From the NCBI GenBank assembly GCA_013399115.1, contig VXAA01001495.1, positions 176,611-240,610 of the forward strand: a stretch of 64,000 nucleotides of DNA, in the 5' to 3' direction. Shown here one piece after another: positions 14,901-26,000 of the stretch. The position numbers and the translations under genes were made by a program. Position 1 is the stretch's first letter. Each line of letters starts with the position of its first letter. The notes below the pieces were generated by a model, which was not told the origin of the DNA, searched no databases, and saw only the letters and a list, made by a program, of their open reading frames with translations. Source of the stretch: Anseranas semipalmata. Lineage: Eukaryota > Chordata > Aves > Anseriformes > Anseranatidae.

Positions 14901-16594
14901 AAATCCAGTATATAAACTAGCCCAATCAGCATAAAAATACTGTTTCATATAAAGAAGTACTACAAATGTTAAATTACATGATGACATGAAAGAAAAATGA
15001 AACAGTGCATTGCCTAATGAATACCAGTAAATAACAGGTAGCTGATAAGAAACTCTACAAATGTCTAAGAGAGAGCAAGCTGTAATAGAATTTTCTTTTT
15101 TGGATGGAAGTTTAGCAGTATCCTTTATGCACTACATATCCATATAAATGCAGCTCTGCCCTCAGTGGGAGACTCTGCCTGGCTCCATTCAGCTTGCAGG
15201 AATGTTGTAACACTGAGACCTTGAGCAGTCTCAGAATTGGCTGAAATGTTCAAAAAGGTCCCAAAGCAATTGCAAGACTCAGAATGACAGAAAGTTCAAC
15301 TGAGTAAATCTTGCTTCCTGAGGAAGTGAGGCTAGAACTATAGAAAAGCAAAAAGAGATAAATTCATTCAAATAGACAGTTGGTTGCCACTACATTAAAG
15401 CTAAATTTTAAAGCTACATTTTACATTTGCACTGCAATTTAGATATGCTTCTCGGATAATAGTACATGGCATGTGCAATTTGGACTAGAAGTCCAAAACA
15501 AAGAACACTTCAGTTAAAATAAAGTCAATGACAATAAACAAAAGGTGCAAATTGGGAGGTACAAAGCACAACACAAATCTGAACAAAAGAGACTGTGCAA
15601 CAAATGTGACAGAAAAGATTGACACAAGGTTGTTTCTAGTTCAGTGTCCAAAATCCATGAATGCATAAGAAAGATATACACTAAAAAATTAGGCACCAGA
15701 AGGTTTAGAAGTGATGACAAAAGTAGTATTTGGCAATAAGAGAAGCGGGCAGTTACATCAAGCAACATCATTTCAGCAGCCTCCATTCAGGTTGGAAATA
15801 GACAGCAATGACAAATAGTCTCAAGGAATCAAAACTCAATCAGAAAATGAATCCTTACAATGAGCAGGGCTCACTTGCTCTGATGCTGACCTACTGGATC
15901 TCTCTTTAACGTTTTGTCAGTACCTGTGTGGCTTGCCACACCAATGAAATTTAACAGAAAAGTGACTGGCAGAGGATATTTTGTCCATGAAGGAAGGCAT
16001 CATGACTCTTGCTCAAACTCATTATCCCACAGCTTTTACTTATTTTCTTAAATGTGCTAACAAAAGGCTTTTTGTGAAAATCAGCATTTTATTCATTCAT
16101 CAGCGCAGCACACATTTCTGATACTTTCTCAAAAATAACTTAGGATGATATTTAATTGTCCACTCAAAATATATTGTCCAAGCACCATTCCAGGTGCCTC
16201 CCAGGTGACTTAACTCTGTTATTTGCTTCACTTAAAATACATCTTCTCAAACTCGTTGCATGGTTAATATATCATATTGTATTAAGCAGTATGGATATTA
16301 GAGAATAGTTCTGCAAATCAAATGAATTTGGTCTGGTCACCAGCGTGATTAAACTGCAAAGGAAGATAATAAAATGCAGAAATAACCTCCAAAAAACAGT
16401 AATCATTTCCAAAAGAGGAGAAAAGCAGAAAGAGAAGCTATATGATCTTAAATGTAAAATCACAGATAAGTCAAAAAACTTTATTTTGAAGACATCCTAG
16501 CTCAATGTTCAAAGCCTTTTTAGCCACATCAGAAAGAAGCAGCTCACCAGACCATCAGTGGAACTGATCATTGATCACAAGCAGCTCTCAAGAA
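11928..16594. other. Intergenic, nothing identified apart from low-complexity tracts
   Basis: The stretch contains a T13-A7 type tract near 13002-13022, a long purine-rich stretch (14179-14420, with gggaaggggagggaagaagg) and several short poly-A runs. The minus ORF at 14134-14466 is only the translation of the purine-rich tract. I see no gene. Confidence 0.55.
14179..14420 (+). repeat. Purine-rich low-complexity tract
   Basis: A long run is dominated by A and G on the plus strand, densest at 14181-14216. It is low-complexity sequence; part could form triplex-type structures, but this is not established. Confidence 0.6.
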
Positions 16595-18275
16595 AGAGAA
16601 ATTATATCAGAAAAAGCTAAATTACTTCTTTGCATCAGTTTTCATTGAAGAGAAGGTCAGAACAGTTCTTAAAGCAATTCTTCACAAGTGATGAGTCTGA
16701 GGAACTGTCTCAATTCAAAGTATTAATATAAGAGACTTTAGAACAAACTAATAAAAATCACTATACTAAATTACAAGGACAGAATGGTAATCATCCCAGA
16801 ATTGTGAAGAAATGCGAACATGAAATTACTGAGCAGTATTACTGCAGTATGTAACCTATGGTTTAAATCAGTCTCTAAGGCCAGAGGTCTGGACACTGAC
16901 AAATGTGAGATCAAGCTTAAAACAAGCTCCAGGAGAAATTTAGGGTATTACTGGCTCATAAACCTGATTTATATTTTCAATCAGTTTTCTTTCTACATAA
17001 TTAAATATTATGTTAGTGGATACATGGGTAAATATAATGTGCTGACAAAGAGTCAGCAGAAGTTCTGTCGAGGAGTCCAACCTCACAAATCTATTAGATA
17101 TCTCTGACAGAGTTAATAAGATAAATGTCATCTGATTGATATGTTTTTCATAGAGACTGATATCAAAGTCTCTTAAATAAGTTACTCTGTCATACATAAG
17201 ATGCATAACTAAGAATAAGGTTAAATAATCAGGTTTTACAAAAAGAAGAAATTACCACTGGATACCTCCTCAGAATCTGAGGTAGAATTTTTGGTGTTTA
17301 ATGCAGTTATAACCATATGGAAAAGGGTTGAATTGTGAAAGGACAGAATTCTCAGGTGATAAAGTATTATGCAAGCTAGACAAAAAAAAAGGTGACTGAG
17401 AAGAGATCCAAAGGGATCTCAAAGTACTGAAAGACTTCTCAGTTAAAACAACCAAATTAAATTTGGCAAGTATAATAACATGCATGTGAGGTAAAAATAC
17501 CCTAATTATAGATACATAACAGGTGGCTCAAACTGTGATATCCATTATCTTTCAGAAAGAGATCTGGAACTGCTAATGGTGAAAAAGCAAGAGATAAAGA
17601 AATTACAAGGAAAAGGAAGAGAAAAACAAATCCTCATTATGTCACTATATCAGCTTCTCTCGATCCTCCTTTTGAACACTTGATACAGTTCTAGTTATAT
17701 CTTTACAAAAGAGATGTTATAGAATAATAATAATAAAAAAAATACTACAAAGAAGAGTCAGTCATTCAGATGAACAACAGCTTCAGTACAATGGAGAAGA
17801 AAACAGACCAAGACTTTCCGAGCTTGGAGAAGAGATGGTGGAGAAGGATATGATAGAGGTCTATAAAATTGTAAATGTCTTGAATAAGATTAATAGGAAT
17901 TCCTTATTAATTATTTCTAACCTCACAAAAAAAAAAAAAAAACAAAAAACTGTCAGGGCCTCCATGAAATTATCAGGCAGCAAGTTAAACACAATAAATC
18001 TTAATATAATATGTAACTAAATTATAGGCCTCATTGCCACAGGGAAAAAAAAAAATGAAAACTACAAATGAGTTCCGAAAGTGATGTATAAATGGTTGTA
18101 CAGAAGTCCATTCGTGGCTGTAAATCATGATGTCCTTCAGCCTGGGGAGCTCCTGAGCTGAGAAGGTAAAGCAGAGGAAGGGGCACTGTCATGCCTTTCC
18201 TAGAATTGTCATGTACTGGCTTCTGTTGTGAACCTGCTTCTTCCAGTCTAGCATGAAAGGCCAGAGGTTCCTATG
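16595..18275 (+). mobile_element. Ancient CR1/L3-type LINE covering much of the RT region
   Basis: Successive words follow the CR1/L3 consensus in order over about 1.7 kb on the plus strand: aagctaaattacttctttgc then atcagttttcat; gagtctgaggaactgtctca; agaatggtaatcatcccaga; gaaattactgagc and atgtaacctatggtttaaat; agtcagcagaagttctgtcg; tcacaaatctattagatatc; aaagagatctggaactgcta; cttttgaacacttgatacag; agcttggagaagagatggtg; gatatgatagaggtctataa; and ccatgaaattatcaggcagc. These cover the reverse transcriptase and its C-terminal domain. Every frame is broken by stops and indels, so it is a dead relic. Confidence 0.8.
17927..17951 (+). repeat. Poly-A-rich tract
   Basis: A run of about 17 A after 'cac', then c and more A, lies inside the old LINE rather than at its end. 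It probably expanded in place. Confidence 0.7.
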
Positions 18276-18654
18276 AAATGCGCAAATGCAGTACTTCAGA
18301 CAATTTGCAAGACAGGAGTTCTGCAGAAAAGTTTCTTGGGGATATAGTGTATGACAAGCAGAACATGAGTCAGCAATGCCATGCTGCAGAAGATGAAAAG
18401 CATCAAGTGCTGAAGTAAAAACATGAATAAGAAGGAATATTTCTGCCCAGCTCAACTCTGGTAAACCCTTAGCTAGAAATCTGGCCAGGTTTTGTTACTG
18501 CTTTTCAAGATGGTACAGAAGAAACCTGCAGGTATGAAAAATGTCAAAAACATATGACCTATGGGAAACATCAAAGGAACTATAAACTTTAATTTAGACT
18601 GGAAATTTCCAACATGTAAAAGGTAGCATCAAAGAAGGAAGAAAAATTGTTCAC

Positions 18655-18930
18655 TAGGTCATCTACTGAAAGAATAAAATATAGAAAGCTTAAACTGTTG
18701 AATAGAAGACTTAGGCTAGACCTTAGGGAGGATTTTTTAACAAGATCCCTAGCATTTGTGCAGATTGCCTAGGAAAGTGTAGAATCTTTATCATCCTAGG
18801 AAAGTGTAGAATCTTTATGATCCTAGGTTTTTAAGACATCTGCTAGATCTACATCTGTACAGTTTAAGTACAGGTCATCCTGACTTACAGAGGTCAGTGG
18901 GCTACATAAGTGTTCAACATCCACTAGAGC
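18655..18930 (+). mobile_element. CR1/L3-type 3' tail, second piece
   Basis: The words atagaagacttaggctagac, cttagggaggattttttaac, ttgcctaggaaagtgtagaa and acatctgctagatctacatc match the CR1 3' region (agacttaggttagatgtt..., attgcctagggaagtggtggaat, aga.acctgtcagg). It lies 380 bases after the larger relic on the same strand. It may be the true tail of that element split by rearrangement, or a separate insertion. Confidence 0.65.
18768..18821. repeat. 27-bp tandem duplication
   Basis: Two adjacent 27-base copies begin cctaggaaagtgtagaatct (18768 and 18795), differing by one base near the end. They lie inside the CR1-like tail and arose by local duplication after insertion. Confidence 0.9.
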
Positions 18931-19518
18931 CCTATTTTTTCAGACATTTGAAGAATGGCTTGTCTGAAATGCATGTGGTAAATTGATACTATTTTGACTG
19001 TATGCTGGCACCCAGCTATGCATGCTGTCTTTGTTTATATTTATTTTCCTCCTCACTCCCTCTCTAATCATCTATAATTTTATTGACATGCTCAGCAACT
19101 GTTCCTCACAGTCATAATCCTCTCCATTGGCTTGCCATTCACTGCTTAGTCTTATTTCCTGTATTTTATCATATTCCCCTGGCTCGTTTTTCAAACAGCC
19201 AGCGATGATTTGTTCTTATTTTTATGAGGACAATTTCAAATTTTCTTTTCCTTATTTATATTTAAAATCCCGATATATAACAATTGAGCATGTTATATTA
19301 AGATAGATACAATCCCCTTAATTAGTATATTCTCTTAGGAAATACTACCTTGGTAAAAAGCTCAGGTCAGGTCACCCAAATATTTTTTTTAATCATCCTC
19401 AGGGGAGAAGCAGTTTGTGCTTTAAATGTAGTGCAAGCTGTTGACAGCAATTGTACACTAAGTTTAGGCTCACAGGATGAGGCTAGGAGCAGAGGTGACA
19501 AATATTTAAGTGTGCTTC
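18931..19518. other. Intergenic, nothing identified
   Basis: AT-rich sequence without a supported gene or repeat. Confidence 0.55.
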
Positions 19519-19770
19519 TTGATCCCCGGCGCTAGCAGCTGCCAGCAGTGGCTGTGCCAGCAGTGGCTGTGCCAGCAGTGGATCCGTTTACCACGACTGG
19601 AAGAGTGGAGCCCGAGCTCCTGGTGGCATGGTTCCTCCATGACGGCCCGTTCTCTGCCCAGGGTGGACTCCATCAGCCCAGGCAGGCAGAGCCTGAGCAT
19701 GCCCTGAGGTGCTGGACAGGCACAGGCTTTCTTCCTCCAGGAAGCGCTGATGCCGGGCCTATGTCCACAT
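19519..19770. other. GC-rich islet in AT-rich surroundings
   Basis: The composition rises abruptly for about 250 bases, from gatccccggcgctagcagct to aagcgctgatgccgggccta, and then falls again. It starts with a 15-bp minisatellite. Open frames of 61 to 96 codons cover it on both strands, as expected of GC-rich sequence, and none shows family features. It could be a small regulatory element or a captured fragment; no identity can be given. Confidence 0.45.
19538..19580 (+). repeat. 15-bp minisatellite, about three copies
   Basis: The unit gctgtgccagcagtg occurs in full at 19551-19565 and 19566-19580, with a shortened copy at 19538-19550. Confidence 0.9.
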
Positions 19771-19931
19771 GTAGCTAAATGTTTACGTACAAACAAAATA
19801 CTCAGTGTGCGTGGAGATAGATGACAGCAGGCTACTGTTCATGCTGTCCTGTTCATGTTCTACATCCACTGACTAGAACAGGTGGATTTCTTTGTAGATT
19901 CTGGGACGCTAGAGCAGAGCACACAGATCAG

Positions 19932-20018
19932 CAAGGCAAGTGTACTTCATATTACTCTTCAGGCAAGAATGTATGTACTTCATATTACACTTCAGGCAAG
20001 TGTACTTCATATTACTCA
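19932..20018 (+). repeat. Three-copy tandem repeat of about 28-33 bp
   Basis: Three units share ggcaag, gtacttcatattac and actt/ttca: 19932-19959, 19960-19992 (with a few extra bases) and 19993-20018. It is a small minisatellite with no coding meaning that I can support. Confidence 0.85.
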
Positions 20019-23000
20019 CGGTAACAGAAGCAGCAGTAGAAGAGTACAGTTGTAGAAGAGAGACACATTGTGCTTCTGAGGCAGAAATGTGTTTTCTCCT
20101 GTGTTCCTCCGCAGCAGAAAACCTGAGATAACTTTTTCAGAATCACTATCAGCTACTAGCTTTGTGTGCAAGGTCCTTAAAGGTGATCAGTTTTTCAAGG
20201 GTATTTATCCCTGCTTTCTGAAAATCTAGCCCTGAGAGACCAAAACAAGAGAGGAGGGGGCATTCAAAATCATCCATTTCTATGAAAATCTTGATTATTA
20301 TTCAAAGGAACAGGTATCCATTCACTCAGAGCCACCTGCAGAACCAAGATCTGAGCGCACAATGCCATTTTTAGAAATGGTGACTTAAACCACCAAGGTT
20401 ATGTTTTTATGCAGAGCTACATGGCAGATAACAGTTCTGTAGCTGTTCTATTCCAAACTGATTATTTCTAAAGTAACATATATATAGATATATTTTATTT
20501 CCTAACTGGACAAAAGTCTTCAAATGGCTTGGGGACAAACCCATCCCCTAGAAGCAAAGGCAGGGAGAGACGTAATCTGCAAACCCTTTAAATTAAAATA
20601 GGATTGGGCAGAGGAATGTGCCACTCAATCCTTCCCTTTACAGCAAGCCAAGATGTAGCAAATGATGGCAGAAAAACTGTGAGGGAGACTGCTTTATGCC
20701 TGATGGAACAGACCAGGAGAAATCTGGGCAAACTTCAGCAGTATCATAAATGAGCCATCAAAGTTTGAAACTTTTTATCATTCCACCTAAAAATCTATTA
20801 GAGAATCAGAAGGACTTGCTTTTATAGTTGTCCCTCTCAATGTACATAATCCTTTGACATGCTTAATGTTCCTTGATTACATGTGCTGTTTCTCCCTTTT
20901 TGTTGATTGGCAGTGATATTGTTGTGCCAGAAGAGGTTTAGTTTTCGTAATTCACTCTGTTGTTGCAGCCAGCTAAGATCAAGGTCTTTGACTGTCTTCC
21001 CTTTGATTCGCGGAAGTTTGGTTTATTTAACTCTATTGTTTTCAACCCTTTAAAAAAAATGGTTTTCACTTAGATTTCCTGTAGATGTCTCATGTGGTTT
21101 TATGGCACCCCTTCCTGTCCGGCTACACCAGCCAACCCTGCAATCAGTGAAACACCATGTTCTTAAAGAACGGCCCCAAGCAGCTATCTGATTCCTTTCA
21201 TATTATATGCCCAGGGAAAGTAGAAGTGTATACATCTACCTCAAGCCAACACTTCATGTTGACTCTTGAAAGTGATATTTTTTTTCCTTTAGTCCTGAAA
21301 GCATTTTAACTTTGTTTGTCATTGTTTAGTTTTGCATGATTTTAACAGACAAATATATAAGTGTCAGTTCCAGTGTTTACAGAATATGTAAAAAGGCACC
21401 AAACCTTTCCCTGAAGTGCCTGTTCACTAACACGGATCAGTAACAAGATTAAAAGAGTAAAAGAAACAAAGAGAACTAAAAATGCTCCTTTGCTCTATGG
21501 TTCCTTAACTTTTTCTTACTTACTGTGATATCATAATTCCACTTATTCACTGGTCTCTATAGTTAACTAAGAAAATTTTCAGACTTATTTTTAAGAGGAA
21601 GATACCTTTGGCTTTCTGCGTAGATCACAAAATTGTAAAGCATGTGTAGAGATAAGAGGAATTTCAGAAACTGATCTTACAGTAAAAGCAGCATTGTCAA
21701 CACAGTAAAACAAGTTATGAAATTATCTCCCATAATTTCAATTAACTAAATTATTCTACCGTTTAAAAATTAGATTCTAAACCATCTTCTAGAGGTCTAA
21801 GCTTAATCCTGCTAGAAGAGCTGCAGGCTGTTGCTGCAGATATTAAACCTACAAGCTACATTAGAAGAGCACTGAGGTTGTGAAGCTAGTATTCACCCAG
21901 ATCCTGTAATGCACTGAGCTCCTTTAATGACCGATTTTCCAATACACTTTTCTCCTAATTGTGCAGTGTAGCCTATGCCCTATTTATTGTACACAATGCA
22001 CCTCCTGCTCTGAATTATTAACTTTCTTAGAGGTTCTTCCATAATACACATCAGTATAAGGACTGAATATTTCTCAAACATTTATTTTCACAAAATCTTC
22101 ATGAGATTAGAAATATTATTCTCTCTTTGTAACTGACTGTGAAATGTACAGAGACACAAAGGTCAAAAGTACTTATTAATTTTGACTACTCGATTTGAGA
22201 CACTTATGATGTGATTTTTCAATGTATGCAGCATAATACTGACTTCATTAAATTCAAAGTGCATCTGTTAACTTCAGAGGTTCCTATGAGAACTCTCTCA
22301 AATGAAACTGCAGTGCTTCAAGTCCAGAACAAATACAAAATGAATGATCATATAAGATAAGAGAATCCTAGTTTAAGGTACTTGCATAGTATCTAGCTAT
22401 GTTTCAGAGACAGAAGGTAAATGTCTCGAATTCTCTAATGTTGCCCCATCAGACCAATCCAGTTTTTCCCTCTGTCTCTTTCCTTTACAGCCCTGCCTCC
22501 CTCATCAGATTGCTTATTCTCTACCATTTATTTATTGCAAAAACAGCCACCCTTTGGGATCCTATAAACTATATGCCAAAAGAGCGGGTGAGTAACAACA
22601 CTTGGAGAACTCTAGCATGACTGACAGGCAAGAAGTGATAATGGCTTCCCAAGGATCCCATCAGTCCTTGCAGAAGGACGACCTTCAGTAACATCTCCAG
22701 TAACAAAACATTCCTACCACTGATAATGTAAGAGCTACACAGCCCATAGCATACCAGACACCACTGATTGTTTGCATCACTTAAGAACTGTTTGTCCAAC
22801 AGTGTCCCCTTGGCTCTAGGCCAATCTCTTAGCTTTACTTTTCATCATCTACTTCCAGTCTGCCTAGAGAATCAGTTCAGACTTCCCAGGTACTGCTGGC
22901 GCATTCTGTGTGGCTACATCACTCAACACAGTCTGTTTCCCCTCTTCTTTCACCTCACAAGCTCAGTTGGCCTGGTTCTTCCCTTGCACACCCCTTGTTT

Positions 23001-26000
23001 CAGTCTGTTCTCTTCCCACACTCCTTTCAGATTTCTACTCTTGATCTATCAACATTTAATTTAGTGGATGCCCTCCTCCATGTTGTCCAAGCGTAAATGT
23101 TGAGAGCATGAGGATGAGAGCACATGATACCTGATAACAGCAAACCTTGTTCAGCACCAGTTTATCCCCATTAGATATGAACTACCTCTTCAGAAAAATC
23201 CCTCTAAGCTTGGGCCTGAGATGCCCATGCAGCATCTTTGGGAACTTTGGCTAAGAATCCCATGTGCATTTCTGGTATTATTGGTGGAGTGGCAGTTTTT
23301 CAAAAGTCTGTAAGTTGACCAGCTGTCAGCAGACATAAAAATCAACAGCACACCAAATTTCAAGAACTCTGCACCAAAGTATTAAGACAGTAGAACTTTT
23401 CAAACCATTGCCAGTTTTTTTAGAACAGACAAAAATACAGCTTTCCTTTGTCTTGTTACTGGAATGGAGGCTTTTACTCGTCAGTCTTAAGCAGCAAATA
23501 TGAGCCCAAGCAGTTAGCATCTGCAATGTGATGTAGAGAAATAAAACCTGGCTCTTATAAATGGGGAGATGTCTGACTTAATAATATGGTAGCAATGGGA
23601 AGTGCTGCCTGTACTACATAATTATAGAGCCAGGAGCTTCCCTAATTCCATTAGCCTCTGTCTCCTTCTCTGTTTCTGAGCTGGAAAGTTGTGTTTTCCT
23701 ATTGCAGTGCGTTAGACAAGCTCCAGTACAGTGCAAGAACTACAAAGTGACCTGATGGCGAACAGAGGAGGAAGGGAGTGTGCGAGGAGAAAGAACTGGC
23801 TGTCTCTCTCTCACAACAAAGGGATTTCCCTGTGGTATGGACTCGTGAGGACAAGTAGGATATGCCGTTATGGCAGGACCTGGAAGAAAGGTAAAGTTCA
23901 CTTCTGCCAGTCATGTGGAAACTGTCCCATATTGCATCTGTATTGTAATTCTCTCCTCGTGACTATTTCCATCTTCCATCAGGGACCTTGGACTCAGACT
24001 GTTTTACAAGAGTCCCAGCTCCCTGACTTGAGACTGAAACAAAGGAGAAGAAATCTAAGAAAAAGGATGAGCTCTTTCAAACTGTTTTCAGAACCACAGA
24101 ACGGTTAAGCTCATGGATCCCATTGTCTGGTGATTCCATAGGACAACTTCACCTGTCTTACAGAAGCAGACAGCTCACTTGTATTCAGGGTCAGCACCAA
24201 GAGATCCAAAACTATAATACAAGCCCCCAGATTTCTTTAACTGCTTAAGAGACATAAAATTACATGCCCTATTCCTTCATTTTTCTTTGCGTAAATATTA
24301 GGGTAGTAAATAATGTAAAAAGAACACAAGCATTATATCTTTTAGCTTTTCTTTAAAACAAATCCCAACCTCCTGTCACTTTTTGAAAGCAGCCTAGGTA
24401 CACCACTCCAGAGTCAGTCAGGCAACGTTTTCCTGCAACCCTGACTTAGGTGCATGGTTTCTGGAAAGGAGAGGGCATCGGGTTCCTTCAGTTTAGCTCT
24501 TTTGTTCAGCATCCCATTGCGGTGGGGTGACTGTTCTGCAGACCCGTCTGAGGTGCTCACACTCCTTTGCACTGTTAAGCAGATAACTTATAAATTTTGG
24601 AGGAAAGGAAGGCGTGTAAATGTTAGCCATGCTGAGGCTGGCTGTAAACAGGAATTCTGTGGAATAGATCCACAAAATTACACAGGAGCACAAATTGCTA
24701 AATTAAAATGCATTAAATGCATTTCTTATGTAAGTACTCCTGAAAATCGAATTGAATTTTCAAAACTGCTGAAGTTCCAGCAAGTCCCAAGCAATATAAT
24801 AGATGTAGTTTGTTGCCAACACTTTTGAAAATAAAAATGTTATTTACCTTAAGTCCAGGTCATAGTATTGATTCTTAAGATCTTGTTCCGATCTTCATTT
24901 TGATTTGGTAAATTCATACAAATTTGTATCAATTCATACCTTAATTTGTATATCTAATCAACTGAAGTTAAGAACTTCCATTTTTTAAACTTACTTCACA
25001 CACCTTCCATCAGAAAGAGGGTGTTCTTTCTTTTCTTTCTCTGCTCTTGCAAGTTTTTTGTTTTGCTTTGTTTTGTTTAATTCCTTTAGAAAGAAATTCT
25101 CCTCAAAAGCAATTTGTCTTCTGCAGCTGAGTGCTAGTGTTAGCTCTGATGAAGACTCCTTTGCTATCTTGCAGGCAAGTCCGTACATTCAGCCCTCATT
25201 CTTCAAGAAGCTATAGCCTGTCAAATATGCACAAGAACCTTCCCTCTCCATCTCATACAGAAAATTGTTTTTTCTTTCCAGCAGTAGAAGGTGACTGAAC
25301 ACAATCTCCAGTGCTTTCACAGACCAAATTCTGCTGTGGGGTGGGGAGAAGAGCACCACAAAGGTTGCTGCTGTCACCAAGATGAGGGGCAGAGCAGCAG
25401 ATGCTAGGTCTGCTTTGGACTGCAAATGCAGGAAGGAGTACTTAAATGTTTGGAAAGTGTTTGCTACTCAGCCTTCCCCATCCCCTCTGAGAAAAAAGAG
25501 CAGACATATGGAAATGTACAATGATCAGAAAAAAATAAAACACTTTTGCACGCTTGATTTGCTAATGTTTGTAAAATGCGTTGAAATCCTGCCACATCGC
25601 ATTTCCTTGTTAATATCCAGTAAATAATGATAATTAATGAATGGACAGGAATCATAGAGTTCTACTGCAGTAGTAGGCAAAGTGAAATCAGTAGCTGGTA
25701 TCTCTGTGACTGTCATGTCACTGTTGTTGTACCAGGTGGTAAAATTTGTGTGCAGTATAGCACCTCATTTTAGTAGTATGATCATAAACCAATTTTTTCC
25801 ATTTAAAGGAATTTCTTTGCATTTTATTTTGAAAGTGAATCAATAAGCAATCATTACTTACTGTTTTTACAGTTTGACTTTTTTGAATTCCGCTGTTATA
25901 TTTCTGGGAAGTATTTCAAAGGACAGATGGTGAATGTTTTTCAGTTCTTTGTTGTACTGTTCACAGTCTAGTTCTTCATTGTATTACCAGAACAACTATT

